A DNA stretch of 64,000 nt from assembly GCF_044762665.1 (NCBI RefSeq), contig NZ_JBIWES010000018.1, positions 1 to 64,000 on the forward strand, in the 5' to 3' direction. A program made the position numbers and the translations under genes. This DNA is from Peribacillus frigoritolerans_B. GTDB taxonomy: Bacteria; Bacillota; Bacilli; Bacillales; DSM-1321. Below, in pieces: positions 53,661 to 62,583 of this stretch; position 1 is the first letter of the stretch; each line of letters begins with the position of its first letter. The notes under the pieces are model-generated. The model was given only the letters and a program-made list of their open reading frames with translations. It was not told where the DNA came from and ran no database searches.

Positions 53661-53697
53661 ATTAAAGAAGGCATCCGCATGGATGCCTTCTTTAATA
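53661..53697. terminator. bidirectional terminator
   Basis: A perfect 16-bp stem ATTAAAGAAGGCATCC / GGATGCCTTCTTTAAT between the exporter gene and the opposing SIS gene. Confidence 0.88.
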
Positions 53698-53760
53698 TTT
53701 CATCATGACCGCTTTATGAGGAACATAAAAGCTTATGTATTCCTTTTTGGCTAAATCGAA

Positions 53761-54483
53761 TCATAATTGGGGGATTCTTGTTTTATATTTCGCGATGATC
53801 TTTTGATTGTGTTCATCTGCCCCTTCGATATTACTGCTTAGGAATACGGGAGGGGTTTCCCCAGATTCAATAATCGTTTGGATGACTTGCGTGAAAACCA
53901 TATTGAGGAGAACGGCCCCGATCACGGTCGATCCGGAACCAAAAGATATATTGTTTGATTTCAGTAATGTGTCACCTTTGGCAATATGATTGTCTATGAC
54001 CAAATCAACGACATCATGGAGATGATGCTTCTGTTTATGCCGTGAAGAACAACTTTTTGCATACTCCGGTGATGTTAGTCCAATGACGAAGGCCCCTTTT
54101 TCTTTTGCGATAATGGCGACATCTATTGGAACGGGATTTACGCCGGATGATGAAATGACGATACAGACATCACCAGGACGGATATCCTCATCATGCATGA
54201 ATTTCTCTGATAGGCCATTTTGCCGTTCAAGTTGGGATGACCTTGAAGCTCCCTTGAAAAGCATCAAATCTTCAACGAAAATGGGACGAATTGCGGCTAA
54301 CCCACCCGCCCGGTAGAATACCTCTTCGGTCAAAATGTGAGAGTGTCCGCTTCCGAATAGATGGATGATTCCATCTGACATCACTGCTTTTGAGATATGT
54401 TCCACAGATTCCTTAATTGATTGCTTTTCCTGTTCTCCCACAATTGAGAGTAAAGCCTGCACTTCTTCAAAGTATGAGTTCAT
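53761..54483 (-). CDS. SIS-domain sugar-phosphate-binding protein (UPF0309 type)
   Basis: A 240-residue protein with one SIS fold: LFGSGHSHILTEEVFYRAGG near residue 42, VISSSGVNPVPIDVA near 108, and NISFGSGSTVIGAVLLN near 178. SIS domains bind phosphosugars; MurQ etherases and isomerases share the fold. It is the last gene of the nag operon, 62 bases after nagR, so a role with GlcNAc- or MurNAc-phosphates is likely but the reaction is unknown. Confidence 0.8.
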   Translation of the reverse strand: MNSYFEEVQALLSIVGEQEKQSIKESVEHISKAVMSDGIIHLFGSGHSHILTEEVFYRAGGLAAIRPIFVEDLMLFKGASRSSQLERQNGLSEKFMHDEDIRPGDVCIVISSSGVNPVPIDVAIIAKEKGAFVIGLTSPEYAKSCSSRHKQKHHLHDVVDLVIDNHIAKGDTLLKSNNISFGSGSTVIGAVLLNMVFTQVIQTIIESGETPPVFLSSNIEGADEHNQKIIAKYKTRIPQL

Positions 54484-54545
54484 ATATGTGACCCCTCCGA
54501 TTACCTATCGCAATTAAAAGACTATAGTGATGAAAATATTCAATT

Positions 54546-55268
54546 TTATCTGCTTATGGTTATCGTGAACTTATACCTGTCCGCACGATAAGCCGATTTA
54601 ACATATTCAAGGGGAGTTCCGTCTATTAGGAAAGTATGCCTTTTAATGAATAATATGGGTGAGTGCTTTGGAATCGCTAAATGGGTGACTTCCAATTCAG
54701 AAGCAATCGATGATTCCAACGTTTGTGTAGCATAATCTATTTTTAGTTTAACGTAATTCTCTACATATTGGTAAAGGGAAAGGTTAATGATTTCTTCCGT
54801 CAATCCTTTAATTAAATTGGCGGACATGTACACAGTCTCTAATGCCATTGGAACATCATCAGCCAACCGAATGCGTTTTATTTCATATACGGGAGCATAA
54901 AGGGAAATGTGCAATTCACTGGCAATTTTCTTATCAGCCGGAATGATTTCAAAGCTCAGCAGCTTACTGCTTGGTTTTAATCCCCTGGCTTTCATGTCCT
55001 CGGTGAAGCTGGTCAGCCCATTGAGCTGCTGCTCCAATTTCTTATCGGCGACAAAGGTTCCCCTTCCTTTTTGACGGTATAAGTATCGGTCATTCACCAA
55101 ATTATTTATGGCTTGCCGGACGGTCATCCGGCTAATTTCGAATTGCTCGGCATATTCACGTTCAGATGGAAGGGCATCGTGCGCTTGGAACTCACCGTTT
55201 TCTATTTGTCTTTTTATTTGTTCTTCGATTTGAAAATAAATCGGAAGAGGTGAGTTTTTATCAATCAT
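54546..55268 (-). CDS. nagR: GntR/HutC-family repressor of GlcNAc genes
   Basis: A 240-residue repressor. A winged helix at 1-70 (SEREYAEQFEISRMTVRQAINNLVNDRYLYRQKGRGTFV) precedes a UTRA ligand-binding domain (about 85-235). In B. subtilis NagR (YvoA) binds glucosamine-6-phosphate and releases the nag operators; two matching sites lie upstream of nagA and nagP. It follows nagB by 15 bases. Confidence 0.92.
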   Translation of the reverse strand: MIDKNSPLPIYFQIEEQIKRQIENGEFQAHDALPSEREYAEQFEISRMTVRQAINNLVNDRYLYRQKGRGTFVADKKLEQQLNGLTSFTEDMKARGLKPSSKLLSFEIIPADKKIASELHISLYAPVYEIKRIRLADDVPMALETVYMSANLIKGLTEEIINLSLYQYVENYVKLKIDYATQTLESSIASELEVTHLAIPKHSPILFIKRHTFLIDGTPLEYVKSAYRADRYKFTITISR

Positions 55269-55283
55269 CGACTTTCGCTCCTT

Positions 55284-56018
55284 TTAAGGTATTATCACTC
55301 CGGATAACGCTTTTTGGTCTGCGATAATTGTAACATTATTATGTTTTTTTAGGATAGATGCAGGGAACTCCTCGGAAATGTCACCGTGTAACAATTTCTT
55401 CAGTGTTTCGGCTTTTTCTTCACCAGAAATCAGCAGCAGAATTTCTTTGCTTTTCATGATTGTGGAAATGCCCATCGTAACGGCATGTGTTGGAACTTCG
55501 TCTATGGAATTGAAATAACGTGCATTCGCTTGGCGCGTTGAATCTTCAAGAGTCACGACATGTGTACCGGATGTGAAGGGAGTTCCAGGTTCATTAAAAC
55601 CAATATGGCCATTTTGGCCAATACCTAGTATCTGAAGATCGATTCCTCCTACGGAATCAATCATTTCGTCATACCGTTTACATTCTCCGTTGGTGTCATC
55701 GGCCGTCCCATTTGGCAGGTGAGTACGCTCTTTATTTATATTGATGTGAGTGAATAAGGAGTCATCCATATAATAATGGTAACTGTTTGGATCATTTGGT
55801 TTTAAGCCGATATACTCATCAAGATTAAAAGACGTTACATTTTCGTAAGAGGTATGATTACGCCCGTGATCTTCAATCAAATTATCATACATACCTTTTG
55901 GGGTACCGCCCGTTGCAAGGCCCAATTTGATATTTGGATTTCCTTTAACTTTTCCGATCACTATTTCTGCGGCTGTCCGGCTCATTTCTGCGTAATCCCG
56001 CACTTGTATGATATTCAT
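55284..56018 (-). CDS. nagB: glucosamine-6-phosphate deaminase
   Basis: A 244-residue enzyme that converts glucosamine-6-phosphate to fructose-6-phosphate and ammonia, the reverse direction of GlmS. Family motifs are LATGGTPKGMYDNLI near residue 35, TSFNLDEYIGL near 63 and GIGQNGHIGFNEPG near 130 with the catalytic His. Its start overlaps the nagA stop by four bases. Confidence 0.95.
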   Translation of the reverse strand: MNIIQVRDYAEMSRTAAEIVIGKVKGNPNIKLGLATGGTPKGMYDNLIEDHGRNHTSYENVTSFNLDEYIGLKPNDPNSYHYYMDDSLFTHININKERTHLPNGTADDTNGECKRYDEMIDSVGGIDLQILGIGQNGHIGFNEPGTPFTSGTHVVTLEDSTRQANARYFNSIDEVPTHAVTMGISTIMKSKEILLLISGEEKAETLKKLLHGDISEEFPASILKKHNNVTIIADQKALSGVIIP

Positions 56019-57196
56019 TTTACATTCTCCTTTTTAAAAGCTAAATTTCCTCTGCAAAACGTCATTTCAACGTCCAAGCGGTCATTCAAAATTACAAGAT
56101 CCGCGTCTTTACCGACCTGGATGCTCCCTTTTCTATCAAATATCCGAAGCTGTTTGGCAGGGTTTTCTGCCGTCATTTTTATAATGTCGGTCATGGAACA
56201 GTCGGTATATTCCAATGTATTTTTGATGGCATCGTTCATTTTCAATATACTGCCGGCCAGTGTACCGTCTGAAAGCGTTGCTCTCGTTTCGTCAACATTA
56301 ACAGGCTGACCACCTAAATCATAGGTACCCTTTTCAAGCCATTTGGCACGCAGCGAGTCCGTTATCAAGATCATGCGTTCACTGGTTATTTGGTTATATG
56401 CCAGTTTTACCATTTCCGGCCTGCAGTGAATGCCGTCAGCAATAAGTTCAACATATAGCTCGTCTCGAAGATAAGCAGCTCCCAAAACACCAGGTTCGCG
56501 GTGATGGAGTCCACGCATCCCATTATAAAGATGTGTAACGTGGGTAGTACCTGCCTGGATTGCTTCATCTATTTGGTTAAATGTTGCATCTGAATGGCCG
56601 ATGGAGGCCACGACGCCAGTCCCTCTTAAGTGAGCGGCAAGATCTAATCCATTTGGTTGTTCAGGAGCAAGCGTTACAAGCTTGATTTGATTTTCGGCCA
56701 TTTCCTGCCACTTTTTAAATAGAGTGACATCAGGATCAACGATATACTCCTCAGGCTGTGCTCCTTTACGGGCAGGTGAAATGAAAGGACCTTCTAAATG
56801 GATCCCAACTATTTCAGCGTGTTCCTGAGTTTGATTTTCGATATATTTACCAGCATTAAGAAGCGCTGATTCAATAGCTTGGGTAGATTGGGTCATTGTT
56901 GTGGCCAGAAAGCTGGTGGTTCCTTCTTTGGGAAGGGTCTCTGCCATTGTGGATAATGCTTCATGTGTGGCATCCATTGCATCGGAATTGGATGCCCCAT
57001 GAATATGAATGTCGATCGCACCGGGAATTACCTGATAATCCGGTGAAAGAGTAATTACCTTGGCATCATCGTCCTGTTTGTATTGGCTGACTGGACCAAC
57101 TTCGGCAATTTTTCCATCCACGACTTTAATGTACCCATTTTTGTATGTTTCCTTTTCGCTATGAACTATTAGATTATTAATAATGAATGTTTTCAT
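56015..57196 (-). CDS. nagA: N-acetylglucosamine-6-phosphate deacetylase
   Basis: A 393-residue metal amidohydrolase that removes the acetyl group from GlcNAc-6-phosphate, feeding NagB. Metal-site motifs: PGAIDIHIHG near residue 58, HLEGPFISPARKGA near 130, IGHSDA near 195 and HLYNGMRGLHHREPG near 215. It is the first gene of nagA-nagB-nagR-SIS. AAGGAG precedes the ATG. Confidence 0.95.
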   Translation of the reverse strand: MKTFIINNLIVHSEKETYKNGYIKVVDGKIAEVGPVSQYKQDDDAKVITLSPDYQVIPGAIDIHIHGASNSDAMDATHEALSTMAETLPKEGTTSFLATTMTQSTQAIESALLNAGKYIENQTQEHAEIVGIHLEGPFISPARKGAQPEEYIVDPDVTLFKKWQEMAENQIKLVTLAPEQPNGLDLAAHLRGTGVVASIGHSDATFNQIDEAIQAGTTHVTHLYNGMRGLHHREPGVLGAAYLRDELYVELIADGIHCRPEMVKLAYNQITSERMILITDSLRAKWLEKGTYDLGGQPVNVDETRATLSDGTLAGSILKMNDAIKNTLEYTDCSMTDIIKMTAENPAKQLRIFDRKGSIQVGKDADLVILNDRLDVEMTFCRGNLAFKKENVK

Positions 57197-57286
57197 ACAT
57201 AATCTCCTTTATGAAAGTAAAACTTAATGAATGAGTCATGAAATGGTTTCATATATTTTGCCCTCATTTTATCGTTTTTATTAAAG

Positions 57287-57302
57287 GTTGTCTAGACCAG
57301 TT
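57287..57302. promoter_or_regulatory. NagR operator at the nagA side
   Basis: GTTGTCTAGACCAGTT, on the minus strand AACTGGTCTAGACAAC, an almost symmetric match to the NagR dre-type site. It lies about 90 bases before the nagA start codon. Confidence 0.75.
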
Positions 57303-57368
57303 GAGAGGGAACCGGATAAAAAAGATATTTTTGCTTTATTTTCGAAGAATATAGTATACTTTCAAGTG

Positions 57369-57385
57369 AATTGGTATAGACATCT
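57369..57385. promoter_or_regulatory. NagR operator at the nagP side
   Basis: AATTGGTATAGACATCT, close to the dre-type consensus ATTGGTATAGACA. It lies about 125 bases before the nagP start codon. Confidence 0.72.
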
Positions 57386-57437
57386 ATATATTTTCTGTGC
57401 TAGTATAAGCCAAAGAAAAGTTATTATATTGATAAAA

Positions 57438-57451
57438 TGAAAACGCTTTAT
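57438..57451. promoter_or_regulatory. possible CcpA (cre) site before nagP
   Basis: TGAAAACGCTTTAT differs from the ideal cre palindrome mainly in the last two bases. It would place nagP under glucose repression, as in B. subtilis. Confidence 0.5.
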
Positions 57452-57506
57452 ACGTCTTTTCGTTCTGCTGAATTAAAAGAAGTTAGGAACAAGGGAGATG
57501 AGTTCG

Positions 57507-59417
57507 ATGTTAAATTTTTTACAAAAGATTGGGAAAGCTTTGATGTTACCGATTGCTGTTTTGCCGGCAGCGGCTTTATTGCTTCGTTTAGGGCAACCGG
57601 ATTTACTTAATATTCCATTCGTGGCTGCCTCGGGACAAGCGATTTTTGATAATCTTGCCATATTGTTCGCTTTAGGTATAGCGATTGGATTATCCAAAGA
57701 TGGCAGCGGTGCTGCGGCATTAGCGGGTCTTGTTGGTTACTTTGTATTAACGAATGGTACACAAGCGATTAATAAAGATATCAACATGGCTGTATTAGGC
57801 GGTATTATATCAGGTATAGTTGCAGCTCTTCTATATAATAGATACTCTGACATAAGACTCCCTGAATGGCTTGGATTCTTTTCAGGGAAACGATTCGTCC
57901 CGATCATCACTTCGCTTGCGATGATTATACTTGCGGGAATATTCGGTTTTGTTTGGCCGCCGATTCAAGATGTAATCAATAGTGTTGGAGACTGGATTAC
58001 GGGTGCAGGGGCCTTGGGTGCCGGCGTATTCGGCGTATTGAATCGCTTATTGCTTCCAGTAGGATTGCATCATGTCTTGAATAGTATGGTTTGGTTCGTT
58101 TTTGGTGAATACAATGGAGCGACAGGTGATATAAATCGTTTCTTCGCAGGGGACCCGACTGCTGGGCCCTTCATGACCGGCTTTTTCCCGATCATGATGT
58201 TCGGCCTTCCAGCTGCAGCATTAGCCATGATTGCAGCTGCTAAAAAAGAGAAACGTAAATTGGTGACAGGGATGCTTGTTGGGTTGGCTTTCACTTCTTT
58301 CCTAACAGGAATCACTGAACCGATTGAATTTCTGTTCATGTTCATCGCACCGGTGTTATATGTAATACATGCCCTTTTAACCGGGGTCTCTCTGGCGCTA
58401 GCTGTTATATTGGATATCCATCATGGGTTTGGATTCTCCGCAGGAGCCATTGATTATTTCTTGAACTTTGGTATAGCGCAAAAACCGCTATGGTTAATCC
58501 CGATTGGATTGGTATACGCGGCAGTTTACTTCGTGATTTTCTATTTTGTCATCAAAATCATGGATTTAAAAACACCTGGCCGTGAAGATGATGAGGAAGT
58601 TGTGGAAGAAGAAACCATTGTGAAAACAGGGGATAAATATACCGATATGGGATCGCTTTTCATTCAAGATCTTGGCGGTAAAGAGAATATAATGCTAATT
58701 GATAACTGTGCAACGCGCTTGCGTTTACAAGTGGCCGATTCAGGAAATGTGAATGAAGCAGCCTTAAAAAGGCATGGTGCGCGCGGTGTCATGAAGTTGA
58801 ACAAATCGAGTGTGCAGGTCATTGTTGGAACGAATGTTGAATTCGTTGCAAATGCAATGAAACAACTTGTCAAGAATGGCGTCGACCCAAGCAAAGTGAA
58901 AACAAGTCCATCTGCACAAGTGGCAGAGGATGGAATGGAAGAAAACCAAGCTTTGGGTGCAATTGACTTTGTCCTTCCAATTGAAGGAACCGTTTTACCG
59001 ATAGAACAAGTTCCCGATCAAGTGTTTGCGATGAAAATGATGGGGGATGGCTTTGCTATCGAGCCAGCCAAAGGAAAACTAGTATCCCCAATCGATGGGG
59101 AAGTTCTAAGTATCTTTCCGACAAATCATGCACTGGGATTGAAAATGGATAATGGTCTGGAAATTCTGATCCATGTTGGCTTAGATACAGTTAAGTTAAA
59201 TGGAGAAGGGTTCACATCCCTTGTGCAAGAAGGTCAAAGAATAACAAAAGGAACACCTCTTTTGGAAATTGATTTAGATTTCATAAAACGGAATGCACCA
59301 TCAACGGTCACTCCTATTATATTCACTAACTTACCAGAAGGAACGGCAGTGAAATTGCAAAAGCCAGGGATCCAGAAGCAAAATGCACCAGATATCATCC
59401 AGTTGGAAAAACTATAA
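57507..59417 (+). CDS. nagP: PTS N-acetylglucosamine transporter subunit IICBA
   Basis: A fused phosphotransferase transporter of 636 residues that takes up and phosphorylates N-acetylglucosamine. The membrane IIC domain covers about 1-350, IIB about 375-450 with its phospho-cysteine in IDNCATRLRL near 401, and IIA about 475-615 with its phospho-histidine in ILIHVGLDTV near 556. The start at ATG 57507 has AAGGGA ten bases away; the ATG at 57498 is only one base from it. The IIA domain fused at the end is a difference from B. subtilis NagP, which is shorter in my memory (IICB). Confidence 0.93.
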   Translation: MLNFLQKIGKALMLPIAVLPAAALLLRLGQPDLLNIPFVAASGQAIFDNLAILFALGIAIGLSKDGSGAAALAGLVGYFVLTNGTQAINKDINMAVLGGIISGIVAALLYNRYSDIRLPEWLGFFSGKRFVPIITSLAMIILAGIFGFVWPPIQDVINSVGDWITGAGALGAGVFGVLNRLLLPVGLHHVLNSMVWFVFGEYNGATGDINRFFAGDPTAGPFMTGFFPIMMFGLPAAALAMIAAAKKEKRKLVTGMLVGLAFTSFLTGITEPIEFLFMFIAPVLYVIHALLTGVSLALAVILDIHHGFGFSAGAIDYFLNFGIAQKPLWLIPIGLVYAAVYFVIFYFVIKIMDLKTPGREDDEEVVEEETIVKTGDKYTDMGSLFIQDLGGKENIMLIDNCATRLRLQVADSGNVNEAALKRHGARGVMKLNKSSVQVIVGTNVEFVANAMKQLVKNGVDPSKVKTSPSAQVAEDGMEENQALGAIDFVLPIEGTVLPIEQVPDQVFAMKMMGDGFAIEPAKGKLVSPIDGEVLSIFPTNHALGLKMDNGLEILIHVGLDTVKLNGEGFTSLVQEGQRITKGTPLLEIDLDFIKRNAPSTVTPIIFTNLPEGTAVKLQKPGIQKQNAPDIIQLEKL

Positions 59418-59423
59418 AACGTG

Positions 59424-59460
59424 TTAAAAAAGGGATGTCGACATTGTCGACATCCCTTTT
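59424..59460 (+). terminator. terminator after nagP
   Basis: AAAAAAGGGATGTCGACA / TGTCGACATCCCTTTTT, nearly perfect 17-bp stem directly after the stop codon. Confidence 0.9.
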
Positions 59461-59461
59461 T

Positions 59462-59511
59462 AGACTGCAGTCAAACTCGATGAAAAGCGAGTTTGCCTGC
59501 AGTTTTTTTCT
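59462..59511 (+). terminator. second hairpin with T tract
   Basis: ACTGCAG-CAAACTCG pairs with CGAGTTTG-CTGCAGT, followed by TTTTTT. It lies just 3' of the nagP terminator and before a decayed gene. Confidence 0.75.
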
Positions 59512-59515
59512 TTGA

Positions 59516-59850
59516 AAGAAGATCCAGCTGATCTCAGAAATCAGGTAATCCGGATAGGGCTGCTTGGTACAATCATCATTTATACATTGATTAGCATTGT
59601 CGGCATCCTAGCCAGCATTCTGGGGGCAGTGGGCATTAGCTCGATGGGAACGAATGGGGAGCAGCATGTAATTTAACATCCTATCAATTTGCTCTCCTCG
59701 GTTCTGTGGCTTTGCTCGTCATAGCCCTATTATCTGCGATGTGTTTGCACAAGGATGATTTTATTTTAAGGCCAAGATACCGAAACAGAATATTGGCTAA
59801 ATCCCTTAATGTAAAACCAGGTCAGAAGCGGATAACTGTGATTTGCCAGT
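59516..59850 (+). pseudogene. decayed membrane-protein gene
   Basis: Two open pieces in different frames that both encode hydrophobic helices: first LKEDPADLRNQVIRIGLLGT and on (to a stop at about 59677), then, shifted, QFALLGSVALLVIALLSAMC to a stop near 59850. No ribosome site is seen. It looks like a frameshifted end of a transporter or other membrane protein; I do not recognise the family. Confidence 0.5.
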
Positions 59851-59937
59851 GACCTCCCTCTCATTTTTTCTAGCAGTAAAGGGACTGCCTACATAAAATA
59901 TTAATTAAAGATTGGATTTGCGGCTCACTACCATATA

Positions 59938-59970
59938 TAAAAAAGAGCCTGTTCGATTCGAACAGGCTCT
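59938..59970 (-). terminator. terminator of the FtsH-like gene
   Basis: On the minus strand AGAGCCTGTTCGA / TCGAACAGGCTCT is followed by TTTTTT, 28 bases after the stop codon. Confidence 0.88.
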
Positions 59971-59997
59971 AAACATTACATTAGTCTTTTAAACACG

Positions 59998-61731
59998 TTA
60001 AGCATTCGAGCAAATGCCGGTTATTTCCGATGCATCGACGATACGCTGAACTTCTGAACCCTCTAGTGTCTCTTTTTTCAATAGCTCTTCAACGAGCTCT
60101 TCATACTGTAAGCGATTCGAGTCAATCAGCAATTCCGTTTCTTGAATCGCTTTCGTGAATAATTCCTGCATCTTTTGCTCCTTCTCACCTTTATTAAAGG
60201 TGAGGGTAAATCCATCTTGAAGCATTCCGGTATCGACCATTTGTTCCAGTAGATGTTTCGCCTGCTGTACATCTCCGCCTACACCGATGCTATGTTCTCC
60301 TAAATACATTCTTTCCGCCACGCCGCCTGCTAAGATCATTTTGACTTGATCAAGCAATTCACTGGCTGTTGCCAGATGGAGTTCTTTTGGTATCGGCGCT
60401 ACATATCCAAGGGCTTCCCCACGCGGAATGATGGTCGCCTTTCGAACGGAACCCGGCTTTGTCAAAGCTGCAATCAGGGCATGTCCACTTTCATGAATGG
60501 CCACACGCCGCTTCGTATCCGCATCATTCAAGGTACGTGATGTCGCTCCAAGTATCGTTCGGTCAATGGCGTAATCAAGATCCTGTTTACGAATCATATC
60601 CTGTTCATTCCTCAGGGCATGACGTGAGGCAGTATCGAACAGGGAGCTTAAGTCAGCGCCGGAGAAACCGGATGTACTTTCAGCCAACTCATCCAGGGAA
60701 GCCAGGACATCTGTCGCTAGACGCTTTCCCTTCGTATGGATATCGATGATTTCCTTTCTTCCTTGTGTATCTGGAAGTGGGACTTGGAAAGAGAAATCGA
60801 TCCTGCCCGGACGTAGAAATGCCTCATCGAGCATATCTTTCCGGTTGGTCGCTGCAATGAATAAAATGCCTTCATTTGGATGGCCACCATCTAATTGCAC
60901 AAGCAGTTCAGTTAACGTTTTTTCGCCTTCTTCCCCGCCATGGGCTTTCCTTTTACCAGCCAACGCGTCCACTTCATCGATGAAAATGACAGCTGGCGAT
61001 TGCTTACGTGCATTTTGGAAAAGGCTGCGGACACGGGCTGCACCTACTCCAACAAACATTTCGTTGAAGGCTGAACCGCTCGTTGAGAAGAAGTTTGCAC
61101 CAAGCTCTTTTGCAATTGCCTGTGCAAGCAGCGTTTTTCCCGTTCCAGGAGGGCCATATAATAAAATGCCTTGAGGCGGCTTAATTCCAATTTTAGCTGA
61201 ACGTTCAGGTTCCTTTAGTGTAGTAAGTGTCTGAAGGATTTCCTGTTTGATTTCGGATTGCAAACCGCCTACATCATCCAAAGTTATCTCCGGCAGGGGT
61301 TTTGGGGTGGAAAGGCTTTGTTTTTTGCTGCCGATCCGCAATCCGCCCTTTGATTTTTTCTGTATAATGACACCGGTTGTGACGAGAGCCGCCATTAATC
61401 CGCCTAAAATCCATATTGCTGATTTATTAGTTGATGAAAAAGAATATTGAACGTTATAAGTTTCGACAAGTTTATTGATCATTTGACTGTTGGGAGGAAT
61501 ACTGGAAACGTATTCTCCATCCGGTGTGGTGATGTGAAGAGTGCCATTTCTCTTTTCTTCAATGGTGACAAGGGCTCCATTTTGGGCTTTAATCGTCTTT
61601 TCTACCGAAGAAAAGGGAATGACCATTTCCTTTGACTGAGTAACAACATACCAACTGATTCCAGCAATTATCACAATGAGAGCCGTAAGGAACGGCAGCA
61701 ATTTCGAAACTAATTTAGAGTTCGAGTTCAA
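59998..61731 (-). CDS. FtsH-like AAA+ membrane metalloprotease (short paralogue)
   Basis: A 577-residue membrane protease related to FtsH. Membrane helices lie at about 11-30 and 105-123 around a short outside domain. The AAA domain has Walker A GPPGTGKT (193-200), Walker B VIFIDEVDA (248-256) and FLRPGRIDF. The zinc motif HESGH is at 413-417, and the third ligand is probably the Asp in GVGGDVQQAK. It is about 60 residues shorter than housekeeping FtsH and lacks the usual acidic tail, so it is likely a second, specialised copy. It stands alone. Confidence 0.88.
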   Translation of the reverse strand: MNSNSKLVSKLLPFLTALIVIIAGISWYVVTQSKEMVIPFSSVEKTIKAQNGALVTIEEKRNGTLHITTPDGEYVSSIPPNSQMINKLVETYNVQYSFSSTNKSAIWILGGLMAALVTTGVIIQKKSKGGLRIGSKKQSLSTPKPLPEITLDDVGGLQSEIKQEILQTLTTLKEPERSAKIGIKPPQGILLYGPPGTGKTLLAQAIAKELGANFFSTSGSAFNEMFVGVGAARVRSLFQNARKQSPAVIFIDEVDALAGKRKAHGGEEGEKTLTELLVQLDGGHPNEGILFIAATNRKDMLDEAFLRPGRIDFSFQVPLPDTQGRKEIIDIHTKGKRLATDVLASLDELAESTSGFSGADLSSLFDTASRHALRNEQDMIRKQDLDYAIDRTILGATSRTLNDADTKRRVAIHESGHALIAALTKPGSVRKATIIPRGEALGYVAPIPKELHLATASELLDQVKMILAGGVAERMYLGEHSIGVGGDVQQAKHLLEQMVDTGMLQDGFTLTFNKGEKEQKMQELFTKAIQETELLIDSNRLQYEELVEELLKKETLEGSEVQRIVDASEITGICSNA

Positions 61732-61962
61732 TTTTTCATCTCCTTTAAGAATATATATTAAGTATAAAATTTTTAAACATGTTTTTATACCTTAAATTAA
61801 AGGTAAATAATGTTAAGGTCAAGAAATAATATGGAAGTTTAAAGAGTCCGCAATTAAGAAATATTTAATCTAACCGGCATATTAGACTTTTTAAATGCGA
61901 AATGCTAAAGTGAAATGGTCTAAGTCATGAAAAAATAAAATGGTAGAAGAGTGTGAAGTTTT

Positions 61963-62541
61963 ATGAGTAAATTTATAAAAGACTATATGATTACGATGAA
62001 GGATATCGTCAGAGAAGGGGATCCCATTCTGCGTCAGGTAACGGATGAAGTTAGCCTGCCGATTTCGGATGAAGATCGTGAAACGTTGGAATGCATGATG
62101 CAATACCTGAAAAATAGTCAGGATCCAAAACTCCAAAAGAAGTTCAACTTGCGTGAAGGAGTTGGATTGTCTGCAAATCAGATAGGCTTGAATAAACGCA
62201 TGTTCGTCATGTATTTTCCCGATGAAAAAGGGAAGCTGTTTGAATATGCCCTTGTGAATCCGAAAATCATCAGCCATTCCGCCACAATGATCTATTTACC
62301 GCAAAGTGAAGGTTGCCTTTCTGTCGACCGTGATATTAAAGGATATGTACCGCGTTATGAACGGGTTAAAATCAAAGCTTTGGACGGTAATGGTGAGGAA
62401 ATAGAGTTGCGGCTGAAGGGCTTTGCTGCAATCGTGTTTCAACATGAGTTAGATCATTTGAACGGGATGATGTTTTATGACCGGATCAACACCGAGAACC
62501 CTTTCAAGCTTCCTGAAAACGTGGAAGTGAAAAGTCTGTAA
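61963..62541 (+). CDS. def: peptide deformylase
   Basis: A 192-residue metallo-hydrolase that removes the formyl group from new proteins. The three family motifs are visible: GVGLSANQIG (normally GVGLAAPQIG), EGCLSV with the metal Cys, and QHELDHLNG with the two metal His. It resembles the DefB/YkrB type of B. subtilis. The start may instead be the ATG at 61987 (MITMKDIV), which matches the DefB N-terminus, but the ATG at 61963 has the better upstream sequence (AGAAGAGTG). Confidence 0.91.
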   Translation: MSKFIKDYMITMKDIVREGDPILRQVTDEVSLPISDEDRETLECMMQYLKNSQDPKLQKKFNLREGVGLSANQIGLNKRMFVMYFPDEKGKLFEYALVNPKIISHSATMIYLPQSEGCLSVDRDIKGYVPRYERVKIKALDGNGEEIELRLKGFAAIVFQHELDHLNGMMFYDRINTENPFKLPENVEVKSL

Positions 62542-62546
62542 AACCC

Positions 62547-62577
62547 AAAAAGGCAAAGCGCCATGCTTTGCCTTTTA
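62547..62577. terminator. bidirectional terminator
   Basis: AAAAGGCAAAGC / GCTTTGCCTTTT with a 5-base loop between def and the opposing esterase remnant. Confidence 0.85.
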
Positions 62578-62583
62578 ACCGTT

